This document shows positions 1 through 8,125 of a stretch of 62,219 nucleotides of DNA, piece by piece. Every line of letters starts with the position of its first letter. The first letter of the stretch is position 1. Where the stretch lies: the NCBI GenBank assembly GCA_046964515.1, contig JBKUYM010000011.1:1-62219 (forward strand). The letters run 5' to 3'. The notes beneath the pieces were generated by a model, which had not been told where the DNA came from, searched no databases, and saw nothing but the letters and a program-made list of their open reading frames with translations. The stretch is from UMGS1663 sp046964515. Lineage in GTDB: Bacteria > Bacillota > Clostridia > TANB77 > CAG-508. The translations under genes were made by a program, and so were the position numbers.

Positions 1-234
1 TTTTAAGTGAAAACCTCCTGTTGTAGTTCTATATGGTAATAATAAAAAGAATGCAAACAATGATTGCCACCATAGTCCTAATATAAAACCAGTAATAAAC
101 ATCAAAAATATTTTTGGAATTTCTCCAATAATTAATTGAATACCATAAAGTATAACTTCTGCTTTTTCATCATCTATTTCTGGCATTTGCTTTCTAATCT
201 GGTTAGTCAAGTATTCACAAAAATGATCTATCAT
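1..234 (-). CDS. agrB: AgrB-like accessory gene regulator protein (partial, N-terminal part)
   Basis: The first 78 residues of a membrane protein run off the left edge of the window. The start is ATG at 232-234, preceded by a GAGGTG ribosome binding site. The visible part has a short polar N-terminus, a hydrophobic stretch at about residues 35-67 and then the motif PYRTTTGGFH ending at His76. This matches the conserved PYR..GGxH segment of AgrB, the membrane cysteine endopeptidase that processes the AgrD autoinducing-peptide precursor; the His is one of its catalytic residues. The catalytic Cys and the remaining membrane segments lie outside the window, as would any agrD, agrC or agrA. Family assignment rests on this one motif and the topology. 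Confidence 0.75.
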   Translation of the reverse strand, partial: MIDHFCEYLTNQIRKQMPEIDDEKAEVILYGIQLIIGEIPKIFLMFITGFILGLWWQSLFAFFLLLPYRTTTGGFHLK

Positions 235-263
235 GTGCTCACCTCGTTTTTCTCTCTGTCTGC

Positions 264-283
264 ATAATATACTTTTTTCGACA
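264..283 (-). promoter_or_regulatory. Candidate agrB promoter region with a Spo0A-box-like site
   Basis: On the minus strand, TGTCGAA (277-283) followed by a run of A matches the Spo0A box core TGNCGAA. It sits just upstream of TATATTAT (about 264-271), a plausible -10 for the agrB-like gene. No good -35 is visible, which would suit an activator-dependent promoter. This is a short motif in AT-rich DNA, so chance is possible. Confidence 0.35.
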
Positions 284-312
284 TGAAATTTCATTTTTCC
301 CCTGAAACACAA

Positions 313-358
313 AAAATCATATATGAAAAACTTAAAATAAATTTTCATATATGATTTT
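313..358 (-). terminator. Intrinsic terminator after the pseudouridine synthase
   Basis: Perfect 17-bp inverted repeat (313-329 with 342-358) with a 12-base loop and a T run on the minus-strand 3' side. It lies just past the stop of the gene ending at 388 and separates that unit from the agrB-like gene. Confidence 0.8.
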
Positions 359-387
359 GTTTAGTTTTGTAAAATTGACATAACCAC

Positions 388-1080
388 TTATACTTTGTCT
401 ACTACATCTTCTAGAATTTTCCAACTTCCTTCTACTTTTGGTAACACTTGGAAATGCATTTCTTCTTTCGTAGTTGGATGTATAAAAGAAAGTGAATAAG
501 CCCATAGTGCAATTTGTTTCCCTCTTCCCCTACAACCATATTTTTGGTCTCCATATAAACTATGTTTTTGATTTGCAAATTGAACCCTAATTTGATGGTG
601 CCTACCTGTATGTAGATATACTACTAGTACAGACAGATTTATTTCCTCTTGATACTTAATTACTTCATAATCTAGCTTTGCTAACTTAGCATTTTTAATT
701 CCTTCTTTTACCACTTTACTCATATTCGTCTTTTCATTTTTTAATAAATAATCTTCTAATGTTCCTTTTTCTTGTTCCATTTTACCATCTACAATAACCA
801 GATACTTCTTTTGAAAAGCTTTTATTCTTACTTGTTCACTTAATCTTGCTGCTGCCTTAGATGTTTTTGCAAATACCATCACGCCTCCAACTGGTCTATC
901 TAATCGATGAACCAATCCTAAATATACCTCTCCTGGTTTATGATATTTTTCTTTTATATAAGATTTTATAATAGTTAACATATCTTCATCGCCAGTTTTA
1001 TCTGCTTGTGATGGAACATTTACTATTTTCTCTACTACAATAATATGGTTATCTTCATATATTACATTCAAATTCTGCAT
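388..1080 (-). CDS. RluA-family RNA pseudouridine synthase
   Basis: A 230-residue enzyme of the RluA/RluC/RluD family, which isomerises uridine to pseudouridine in rRNA or tRNA. The catalytic motif HRLDRP places the nucleophilic Asp at residue 61. The later TGRHHQIRVQ segment (about residues 158-167) is the usual RNA-binding and active-site strand. There is no N-terminal S4 domain, so it is a short form. The usual NKPAG-type segment near residue 17 reads EKIVNVPSQ, a small departure. Its start codon directly abuts the stop of the upstream methyltransferase, so the pair is very likely co-transcribed and translationally coupled. The exact target base cannot be inferred. Confidence 0.9.
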   Translation of the reverse strand: MQNLNVIYEDNHIIVVEKIVNVPSQADKTGDEDMLTIIKSYIKEKYHKPGEVYLGLVHRLDRPVGGVMVFAKTSKAAARLSEQVRIKAFQKKYLVIVDGKMEQEKGTLEDYLLKNEKTNMSKVVKEGIKNAKLAKLDYEVIKYQEEINLSVLVVYLHTGRHHQIRVQFANQKHSLYGDQKYGCRGRGKQIALWAYSLSFIHPTTKEEMHFQVLPKVEGSWKILEDVVDKV

Positions 1081-1947
1081 CTATTTGCTCTCCCATCTAC
1101 CAAATATACCACAAGGTAGTATTAAATCAGAATTTTTCATAGGTAATCCTACTTCTCCTGCTTCTAATAGTCCTTTATGTTTATTTTGTACATGCATTTC
1201 TAATATATTAGCTAAAACCGTACTTGAAATACCTGTCGTATAGGAATTGATTAAAAAGAATAGTGGCTTATCAGATAAAATTTTGCTACAAAGCTCTACC
1301 AATCCTTCTATATTCTCTTCAAATTTCCATACTTCTCCATTAGTACCTCTCCCATAAGATGGTGGATCCATAATAATGGCATCATATGTATTTCCTCTTC
1401 TTATCTCTCGGTTAACGAATTTTACAACATCATCTACCATATACCTAACTGGTCTTTCTTGTAATCCTGAAGCATTTACATTTTCTTTTGCCCAACTCAC
1501 CATTCCTTTAGAACTATCTACATGGCAAACAGAAGCACCTGCCGCTAAACAAGCAACTGTTGCACCTCCTGTATAGGCAAATAAGTTTAGAACTTTAATT
1601 GGTCTTTTTGCCATTTTTATTTTGTTTATCATCCAATCCCAATTAACTGCTTGTTCAGGAAATAATCCTGTATGTTTAAATCCCATTGGTTTTAAATTAA
1701 AAGTTAAATTTTTATAATTGACTTGCCATACTTCTGGTACTTTCTTTTTATATTCCCAATTACCACCGCCAGTACTACTTCTAACATACCTAGCATTAGC
1801 GTCTTTCCATTTAGCAGGAAAAGATTTTTGCTTCCAAATAATTTGTGGGTCAGGACGTACCAACAAAATATCCTTCCATTTTTCTAATTTTTCCCCATCT
1901 GCCATATCTAATATTTCATAATCTTTCCAATCTTTTGCTACTTGCAT
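1081..1947 (-). CDS. Class I SAM-dependent methyltransferase, RlmI/RlmK-like
   Basis: A 288-residue Rossmann-type methyltransferase. The SAM-binding motif is LNLFAYTGGATVACLAAGA at about residues 121-139, and the catalytic DPPSYGRG motif sits at about 194-201. The NPPF/DPPS-type motif is typical of nucleic-acid base methyltransferases related to RlmI, RlmK and YccW, which act on 23S rRNA. The PUA domain of RlmI is missing, so this is a compact clostridial form. It lies between a small membrane protein gene (32 bases upstream) and the pseudouridine synthase with no gap, consistent with an RNA-modification operon. The substrate is inferred from family and context only. Confidence 0.85.
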   Translation of the reverse strand: MQVAKDWKDYEILDMADGEKLEKWKDILLVRPDPQIIWKQKSFPAKWKDANARYVRSSTGGGNWEYKKKVPEVWQVNYKNLTFNLKPMGFKHTGLFPEQAVNWDWMINKIKMAKRPIKVLNLFAYTGGATVACLAAGASVCHVDSSKGMVSWAKENVNASGLQERPVRYMVDDVVKFVNREIRRGNTYDAIIMDPPSYGRGTNGEVWKFEENIEGLVELCSKILSDKPLFFLINSYTTGISSTVLANILEMHVQNKHKGLLEAGEVGLPMKNSDLILPCGIFGRWESK

Positions 1948-1979
1948 ACTTCCTTTTCTTCTCCTTCTTTATATTAACC

Positions 1980-2189
1980 TTATAATTTACTAAATAATTC
2001 TATAAAATTTGCCATTAATATAGCATCTACCCCTATTAATAAAATCGTCATTGTCATAATTACACACATCCATTTATGACTCTTCATGACTTGTATCACT
2101 CTGCTTGTCCTTTTTGGTCTTCCTAATTCTATACGTTCTATCGTATCTGCATACTTTACATTAAAAATAACATCTTTTGTATATTCCAT
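1980..2189 (-). CDS. Small single-pass membrane protein, unknown function
   Basis: A 69-residue protein with a strong AAGGGGGA ribosome binding site before its ATG. The N-terminal 35 residues are polar and basic (GRPKRTSR around residues 23-30). The C-terminal half holds one hydrophobic segment at about residues 40-62, suggesting a cytosolic head and a membrane anchor. It is the first gene of a likely three-gene unit with the methyltransferase and the pseudouridine synthase. I do not recognise the family. The ribosome binding site and short spacing make it a credible gene. Confidence 0.65.
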   Translation of the reverse strand: MEYTKDVIFNVKYADTIERIELGRPKRTSRVIQVMKSHKWMCVIMTMTILLIGVDAILMANFIELFSKL

Positions 2190-2406
2190 AAAAAATCCCC
2201 CTTAAAATGATTTCTATTACATATATATGTACAAGGTTTATTTTTATGAAAAAAATCGTATACAAAATTCTTCTATTTCTCTACTTAATCTTTTAAACTT
2301 CCTCTCTATTATATGAAATTCTGGCTTTCCTGTCAAATTTAGCGTTTTTTCTTTATATATTTTTCTTTTTATTATTTTAAAATATTAAAAAATTTCTTCA
2401 TAAAAC

Positions 2407-2435
2407 TTGACAAAAAAGCATATACTATGTAAAAT
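2407..2435 (+). promoter_or_regulatory. aspS promoter
   Basis: TTGACA (2407-2412), 17-base spacer, TAAAAT (2430-2435). It lies directly upstream of the T-box leader and points towards aspS. Bases 2190-2400 hold nothing else recognisable. Confidence 0.8.
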
Positions 2436-2455
2436 ATAGAATAACATAATATGTT

Positions 2456-2670
2456 AATTGCGTTGAAAATGGCGACTAACTAAAAGTTACTAAACAGAGA
2501 ATAAAGGTGAATGCGCTGAGAGCCTTTTTAGAAGAACCTAGTTTATGTCTAACACATTGGAGCAATTTTTTTAGAAAGAGAGAAATAAAATTTTAAAATT
2601 TTATTTCTAAGTTAGGGTGGCACCGCGGAAATGTATTCGTCCCTGCAGATATGCAGTTGGACGATTTTTT
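2456..2670 (+). promoter_or_regulatory. T-box leader of aspS, apparent Asn specifier
   Basis: The T-box core AGGGTGGCACCGCGG lies at 2614-2628 and is followed by the terminator helix. Stem I is closed by AATTGC (2456-2461) pairing with GCAATT (2562-2567). On its 3' side, AAC (2551-2553) is followed by ACATTGGAG, matching the usual placement of the specifier codon just before an AC..TTGGAG segment. The specifier therefore reads as AAC (Asn) rather than GAC (Asp). Uncharged tRNA binding would prevent termination and allow aspS expression. An Asn specifier fits a non-discriminating AspRS feeding the GatCAB route to Asn-tRNA, which is inference. Confidence 0.9.
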
Positions 2671-2671
2671 G
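2638..2671 (+). terminator. T-box regulatory terminator
   Basis: CGTCC-CTGCA pairs with TGCAG-GGACG across a GATA loop and is followed by a run of six T. The left strand overlaps the bases that would form the antiterminator with the T-box core, as in standard T-box switches. Confidence 0.8.
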
Positions 2672-2711
2672 TTTTCATTTTCGTCCCTTTCAAAGAAAGG
2701 AGTGAAAATTT

Positions 2712-4461
2712 ATGAACAAGTTTAGAAGCCATACTTGTAACGACATCCGTTTAGAAGATGTTGGAAAAAAAGTAAAAATTGCAGGCTTTGTCCAAACCAT
2801 TAGAGATTTAGGAGGTGTTGTTTTTTTAGATATTCGAGACATGTATGGTATTACACAAGTAGTTACATCTGGTAGAGAAGAACAAGTTGATTTTGCTTCT
2901 CACATTCCCATAGAATCTTCTGTTTGTGTTGAAGGAGTCGTTCGAAAAAGAGATCCAGAAACCATTAATGAAAAATTAGCCACTGGTCTCGTAGAAATCT
3001 TTATTGAAAAGATTGAGATTTTAGGAAAACGTACCAAAAATTTACCTTTTGAAATTGACAATTCTACAGAAGTTAGGGAAGACTTGCGTTTACAATATCG
3101 CTTTTTAGATTTAAGAAAAGACTCTCTAAAAAACAATTTGTTATTAAGAGCACAAGTAATTCAATATTTACGTAGCCAAATGATAGAACAAGGTTTTTTA
3201 GAAGTACAAACCCCTATCCTCACTAGTTCTTCACCAGAAGGTGCAAGAGATTACTTAGTACCAAGTAGACTACATCCACGGAAAATTTTATGCCCTACCA
3301 CAAGCACCTCAACAGTTTAAACAATTATTAATGGTTTCTGGTATAGACAAATATTTTCAAATAGCCCCTTGTTTTAGAGATGAAGATGCTAGAGCAGACA
3401 GAGCACCAGGTGAATTCTACCAATTAGATATGGAAATGAGTTATGCTGAACAAGAAGATGTTTTCAATGTAATAGAACCTGTTATTTATCATACTTTTAC
3501 TAAGTTTTCTGATAAAAAAGTAGCAAAATATCCTTTTCCTCGTATTGCTTATAAAGAAGCCATGCTTAAATATGGAACCGATAAACCAGATTTAAGAAAT
3601 CCTTTAACCATTATAGACCTTACAAACTTTTTTCAGACCTGTAGTTTCAAACCATTTCATGGTAAAACAGTTCGTGCTATAAAAGTTTGTAAAGAGATGT
3701 CAAAAGGTTTTCATGAAAAGTTACTAGAATATGCCCTTTCTATTGGAATGGGAGGATTAGGTTATTTAGAGGTACAAGAAGACTTATCTTATAAAGGTCC
3801 TATTGATAAATTTATCCCTGGAGAACAAAAACAAGAATTATTACAACTAGCAAGTTTACAATCTCAAGATACGATTTTCTTCATAGCAGATACTGAAAAA
3901 AGAGCTACATTACTTGCAGGTCAGATGAGAACAATCCTTGGAGAACGTTTAAATTTAATTGATAAATCTTCTTTCCAGTTTTGTTGGATTGTTGATTTTC
4001 CCATGTATGAATTAGATGAACATGGGCATATTGCTTTCAATCATAATCCTTTTTCTATGCCTCAAGGTGGTATACAATCACTAAATGAACAAAATCCATT
4101 AGAAATTCTTGCTTATCAATATGATATTGTCTGTAATGGTATTGAACTTTCTTCAGGTGCTGTTAGAAATCATGATCCAGAAATTATGGTTAAAGCCTTT
4201 GAAATAGCTGGTTATTCTAAAGAACATATAGAAAGTAAATTTCCTGCCCTATTTAATGCATTCCAATATGGAGCACCTCCTCATGCTGGCATTGCTCCTG
4301 GTGTTGATAGAATGCTTATGTTATTAACTGATTCTACTAGTATTCGTGATGTCATTGCTTTTCCTATGAATAGCAAAGCACAAGATTTAATGATGGGAGC
4401 TCCTGGTAACGTTACTAAAGAGCAATTAAGAGATGTTCATATAAAAATAGATGTAAAATAA
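2712..4461 (+). CDS. aspS: Aspartyl-tRNA synthetase, split by an apparent one-base insertion
   Basis: AspRS charges tRNA with Asp (and possibly tRNA-Asn; see the T-box). The first 189 residues carry the OB-fold anticodon domain and the start of the class II core. Reading then breaks: CATCCA-C-GGAAAA at 3273-3285 should encode His-Pro-Gly-Lys, and removing the C at 3279 restores HPGKFYALPQAP. The rest, from about 3280 to 4461, contains motif 2 (CFRDEDARAD), the long bacterial GAD insertion and motif 3 (GVDRMLMLL). The restored protein is 582 residues, the normal bacterial length. The uncorrected frame stops at 3320. The gene should be essential, so a sequence error is the likelier explanation, but a real mutation cannot be excluded. 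Confidence 0.9.
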
Positions 4462-4465
4462 TTCA

Positions 4466-4499
4466 TAAAAGCCAGAAGATTTTATTCTTCTGGCTTTTA
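4466..4499. terminator. Bidirectional terminator between aspS and the LolA-like gene
   Basis: AAAGCCAGAAGA pairs with TTCTTCTGGCTTT, with A and T tracts on both sides. It separates two convergent genes. Confidence 0.85.
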
Positions 4500-4500
4500 A

Positions 4501-5172
4501 TTATTTTATTTCTCTTACTATATATTCTTCTGTTAGCTCTGGTTTTTTTACATCTTCATCAGTTATAGTTCCTATCTTATATTTTACATCTCTTATACTG
4601 CTGTATTCTTCTCCATTTGCATCTATAAAACTACCATTGGCTTCTCTTACAATCAAATAATTTTCTTTATCTACCCAGACTTTATAATTTTCTCCAAAAT
4701 CTATAAAATAGCAAGAAACCCCATTACATTTTTCTTCTTTTATAGTACATTGTATACTTTGCCACAATCTATTAAAAGCATTTTTACTAACTAAAAGGTT
4801 TCCTACTAATTCTGTATATTTTCCTTCCTCAATTTTTTGAATGGTAGCTGTCTTTTCCGTATCCCTTATCTGTATATCGATTTTTTCAATTCCATCTGTA
4901 TAGGTTTGTAATTTTTCATTTGACTGTAAAATAGCAGTCTTCTTAAATTCCTGATTTTCTTTACGGTAAATATCTTCTATAATTACACTTGTGCCTGAAT
5001 AATGTATAATTTTTTTATAATAATTTGTTTCCATATTATAGGTACTTGTCTTTTGATATAAATTATTTAAAATTATCCACTTTCTACCAATAGTAACTAT
5101 CCATATAATAGCTATTATTACTATAAGTATAACTACTCCCCTTTTTACCCAGCTTTTCTTTTTTTCCTCCAT
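4501..5172 (-). CDS. Membrane-anchored LolA-like protein, unknown function
   Basis: A 223-residue protein with a strong AAGGAGGA ribosome binding site. A lysine-rich start is followed by one membrane helix at about residues 12-28, and the rest should lie outside the cytoplasm. The C-terminal third (KVWVDKENYLIVREA, then a Y-K-x-G-T-x-T-D-E-D-V-K-K-P ending) resembles the strand pattern of LolA/LppX-type lipid-binding folds, but the resemblance is weak. It is the same size and design as the frameshifted gene at 41293-41971, so the two are probable paralogues. Two Cys residues in the extracellular part (near CNGVSC) could pair. Function is unknown. Confidence 0.6.
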   Translation of the reverse strand: MEEKKKSWVKRGVVILIVIIAIIWIVTIGRKWIILNNLYQKTSTYNMETNYYKKIIHYSGTSVIIEDIYRKENQEFKKTAILQSNEKLQTYTDGIEKIDIQIRDTEKTATIQKIEEGKYTELVGNLLVSKNAFNRLWQSIQCTIKEEKCNGVSCYFIDFGENYKVWVDKENYLIVREANGSFIDANGEEYSSIRDVKYKIGTITDEDVKKPELTEEYIVREIK

Positions 5173-5283
5173 TTTTATTTCCTCCTTATTATTGTTTTCT
5201 ACTCTTTAATCTAAAAAATATTATATGTTTATATTATCTTTACTTTTATAATATTACAATCGTTTTTTCAATATTTTCCATAT

Positions 5284-5309
5284 ATATATTTACTATATAG
5301 TAAATATAT
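5284..5309. repeat. Perfect 26-bp AT-rich palindrome
   Basis: The core TTTACTATATAGTAAA is extended by four to five further complementary bases on each side. It lies about 110 bases upstream of the LolA-like gene and next to the adhE terminator. It could be an operator for the LolA-like gene. With only A/T apart from one central C/G pair, it may also be a structural feature. Confidence 0.5.
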
Positions 5310-5314
5310 TGATA

Positions 5315-5348
5315 AACAAAAAGAAGTCAAGAGCATTCTCCTGACTTC
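5315..5348 (-). terminator. adhE terminator
   Basis: On the minus strand GAAGTCAGGAG pairs with CTCTTGACTTC (one G-T pair) around AATG, then TTTTTG. It lies 14 bases past the adhE stop. Confidence 0.8.
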
Positions 5349-5361
5349 CTTTTATTCTTAT

Positions 5362-7974
5362 TTATAATTCCTTACCATAATAGCTATCTAATAAAATTTG
5401 TTTTAACTCTGTAACAAGTGGAACTCTTGGGTTAGCAGTCGTACATTGATCTTCAAAAGCTCTATCAGCAAGCATATCTACTTTAGCTAAAAATTCTTGT
5501 TCATCTATGCCTTGCTCTTTAAAAGAGTTTGGTATCCCTAAATCTGCATTTAATTTTTGAATTTCTTGTACTAAAGAATTCACACCTTCTTCATCGGTAT
5601 AAGCGGCAAATCCCATTCTTCTTGCAATATCTGCATATTTCTTATCTGCTATGAAATATTCATACTTAGGAAAAGAAACAAATTTTGTTGGCTTACTTGC
5701 ATTATATTTTACAACATAAGGAAGTAAAATAGCATTAATTCTACCATGTGCTAAATGGAATTCTGCACCAATTTTATGAGCTAAAGAATGATTAATTCCC
5801 AAAAACGCATTGGTAAATGCCATACCTGCAATCGTACTTGCATTATGCATTTTTTCTCTAGCTTGCTTATTATTTCCATCTTGATATGCTGTTCTTAAGT
5901 TCTTAAAGACTAATTCGATTGCTTTTTCCGCTAAACCATCTGTATAATCAGAAGCCATATTAGAAACATATGCTTCTAAAGCATGTGTTAATACATCCAT
6001 TCCTGTATCTGCTGTTATTTTTTGAGGTAAACTCATAACTAAATCCGGATCGACAATCGCTACATCTGGTGTTAATTCATAATCAGCAAGTGGATACTTC
6101 TTGTTTTTCTCTTTATCTGAAATAACGGCAAAAGAAGTTACTTCTGAACCAGTTCCTGAAGTAGTTGGAATAGCTACCATTTTAGCTTTTGTTCCTAATT
6201 CCGGAAATTTATAAGTACGTTTTCTAATATCCATAAATTTCAATTTTAAACCTTCTACATCTGCATCTGGATGCTCATAAAATAGCCACATACCTTTTGC
6301 AGCATCAATGGCACTACCTCCACCTAAAGCAATAATGACATCTGGTTTAAACTCATTCATCATAGCTACACCTTTTTTTATTGTTGAAAAAGATGGATCT
6401 GGCTCTACATCTGAAAAAATCTCAGAATGTACATATTCTTGTCTTTTTCTGATATGATATAATATTTTGTCCACATAACCTAAACTGACCATACCGGGAT
6501 CTGTTACGATAAAAGCTCTAGAAATATTAGGCATTTTTTCTAAATATTGGATAGAACCTGCTTCAAAATAGATTTTATCTGGCACTTTAAACCATTGCAT
6601 ATTAACCCTCCTCTTAGCTACTTTCTTCACATTAATTAAATTTACACTAGACACATTAGCTGTTGTTGAATTTCCTCCAAATGTACCACATCCTAAAGTA
6701 AGAGATGGCATATTTGTATTATAAATATCCCCAATTGCACCATGTGTAGATGGAGAATTAACAATGATTCTTCCTACTTTTACTTTTTCTGAAAATTTCA
6801 AAATGGTTTCTTCATCTTCAGAATGAATAACTGCAGAATGTCCTAACCCACCAAATTCAATTAGTTTTTCTGCTAAATCAATACCTTCTTGTGCATTTTC
6901 AACAATATAATAAGCTAAAACAGGACTTAATTTTTCTTTAGAAAATGGATACTCAATGCCTACACCATTTTCATGTAGTACTAATACTTTCGTGTCTTCC
7001 GGCACACTAATCCCTGCCCTTGCTGCAATATCATAAGGACTTTTTCCTACAATATCTGCATTTAGCGCACAAGATTGATTATCTGATTCAATAAACATAC
7101 TACCTCTTAATTGATTAGTTTGGTCTTCTGATAAGAAATAGCATCCTGCCTCTTTCATTAACTGTTCAAATTCTTCGTGAATTTCTCTATCTACAATAAC
7201 AGATTGTTCAGAAGCACAAATCATACCATTATCAAATGATTTAGACATAACCAAATCATTTACAGAGGTCTTTAATTTTGCTGTTTTGTCAATATAACAA
7301 GGAACATTACCTGGTCCTACACCCAAAGCTGGCTTTCCACAAGAATAAGCTGCTCTTACCATACCTGTTCCACCAGTTGCCAAAATTAAATTAACACCTG
7401 GATGATTCATTAACGCATTGGTTGCTAAAATAGATGGCTCTTCAATCCATAATATACAATCTTCTGGCGCTCCTGCCTTTACAGCAGCTTCTCTTAGTAT
7501 TTCTGCTGCTCTACTACTACACTTTTGTGCAGAAGGATGAAATCCAAAGATAATTACATTTCTAGTTTTTGCAGCTATTAAAGACTTAAACATCGTTGTA
7601 GAAGTAGGATTTGTAACAGGCGTAACCCCTGCAATAACACCTACTGGCTCTGCTATTTCTGTATAACCTTCCTCTTCATTTTCATTAATCACTCCTACTG
7701 TTTTATCATATTTAATACTATGATATACATATTCTGTAGCAAACATATTCTTTGTAATTTTATCTTCATAGATTCCACGATTTGTTTCCTCTACTGCCAT
7801 CTTAGCAAGTTCCATATGATGTTCTAGTCCTGCCATTGCCATTGCTTTCACAATTTGATTTACTTGCTCTTGATTTAATTTTAAATATTCTTCTGAAGCT
7901 TTTTTTGCTTTCGCAACTAAGGTATCTATCATGTCTTTTACTTTTTGCTTCTCTTCTTCACTATACTCTGCCAT
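5362..7974 (-). CDS. adhE: Bifunctional aldehyde/alcohol dehydrogenase AdhE
   Basis: At 870 residues this is the full length for AdhE, which reduces acetyl-CoA to acetaldehyde and then ethanol using NADH and so regenerates NAD+ in fermentation. The N-terminal CoA-acylating aldehyde dehydrogenase (about 1-440) has the catalytic Cys253 in DNGMICASEQ. The C-terminal iron-dependent alcohol dehydrogenase (about 455-870) has the nucleotide motif GGGSAIDAAKG, the GTGSEVTSFA segment and the metal-binding HSLAHKIGAEFHLAHG region. It has its own promoter and terminator and is monocistronic. Such proteins usually assemble into spirosomes. Ethanol is a predicted major product here together with lactate and H2. 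Confidence 0.97.
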   Translation of the reverse strand: MAEYSEEEKQKVKDMIDTLVAKAKKASEEYLKLNQEQVNQIVKAMAMAGLEHHMELAKMAVEETNRGIYEDKITKNMFATEYVYHSIKYDKTVGVINENEEEGYTEIAEPVGVIAGVTPVTNPTSTTMFKSLIAAKTRNVIIFGFHPSAQKCSSRAAEILREAAVKAGAPEDCILWIEEPSILATNALMNHPGVNLILATGGTGMVRAAYSCGKPALGVGPGNVPCYIDKTAKLKTSVNDLVMSKSFDNGMICASEQSVIVDREIHEEFEQLMKEAGCYFLSEDQTNQLRGSMFIESDNQSCALNADIVGKSPYDIAARAGISVPEDTKVLVLHENGVGIEYPFSKEKLSPVLAYYIVENAQEGIDLAEKLIEFGGLGHSAVIHSEDEETILKFSEKVKVGRIIVNSPSTHGAIGDIYNTNMPSLTLGCGTFGGNSTTANVSSVNLINVKKVAKRRVNMQWFKVPDKIYFEAGSIQYLEKMPNISRAFIVTDPGMVSLGYVDKILYHIRKRQEYVHSEIFSDVEPDPSFSTIKKGVAMMNEFKPDVIIALGGGSAIDAAKGMWLFYEHPDADVEGLKLKFMDIRKRTYKFPELGTKAKMVAIPTTSGTGSEVTSFAVISDKEKNKKYPLADYELTPDVAIVDPDLVMSLPQKITADTGMDVLTHALEAYVSNMASDYTDGLAEKAIELVFKNLRTAYQDGNNKQAREKMHNASTIAGMAFTNAFLGINHSLAHKIGAEFHLAHGRINAILLPYVVKYNASKPTKFVSFPKYEYFIADKKYADIARRMGFAAYTDEEGVNSLVQEIQKLNADLGIPNSFKEQGIDEQEFLAKVDMLADRAFEDQCTTANPRVPLVTELKQILLDSYYGKEL

Positions 7975-8008
7975 TTATTTCCTTCCTTTCTTTGGTTTTT
8001 TCTTCTTT

Positions 8009-8036
8009 ATTATAGCGTAACATAGAAAAAAGTCAA
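8009..8036 (-). promoter_or_regulatory. adhE promoter overlapping an inverted repeat
   Basis: Minus strand: TTGACT (8031-8036), 16-base spacer, TATAAT (8009-8014). The -35 lies inside an inverted repeat GTCAAC-N8-GTTGAC (8032-8037 and 8046-8051), a possible repressor site. It does not resemble a Rex box. Confidence 0.75.
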
Positions 8037-8125
8037 CTATTTTTTGTTGACCTTTTTTGGCTTTTTATGACTTTAAATAGCTTTTATTCTCTATACAATT
8101 ATAAACTATAGTAAGTTTTTTCTAT

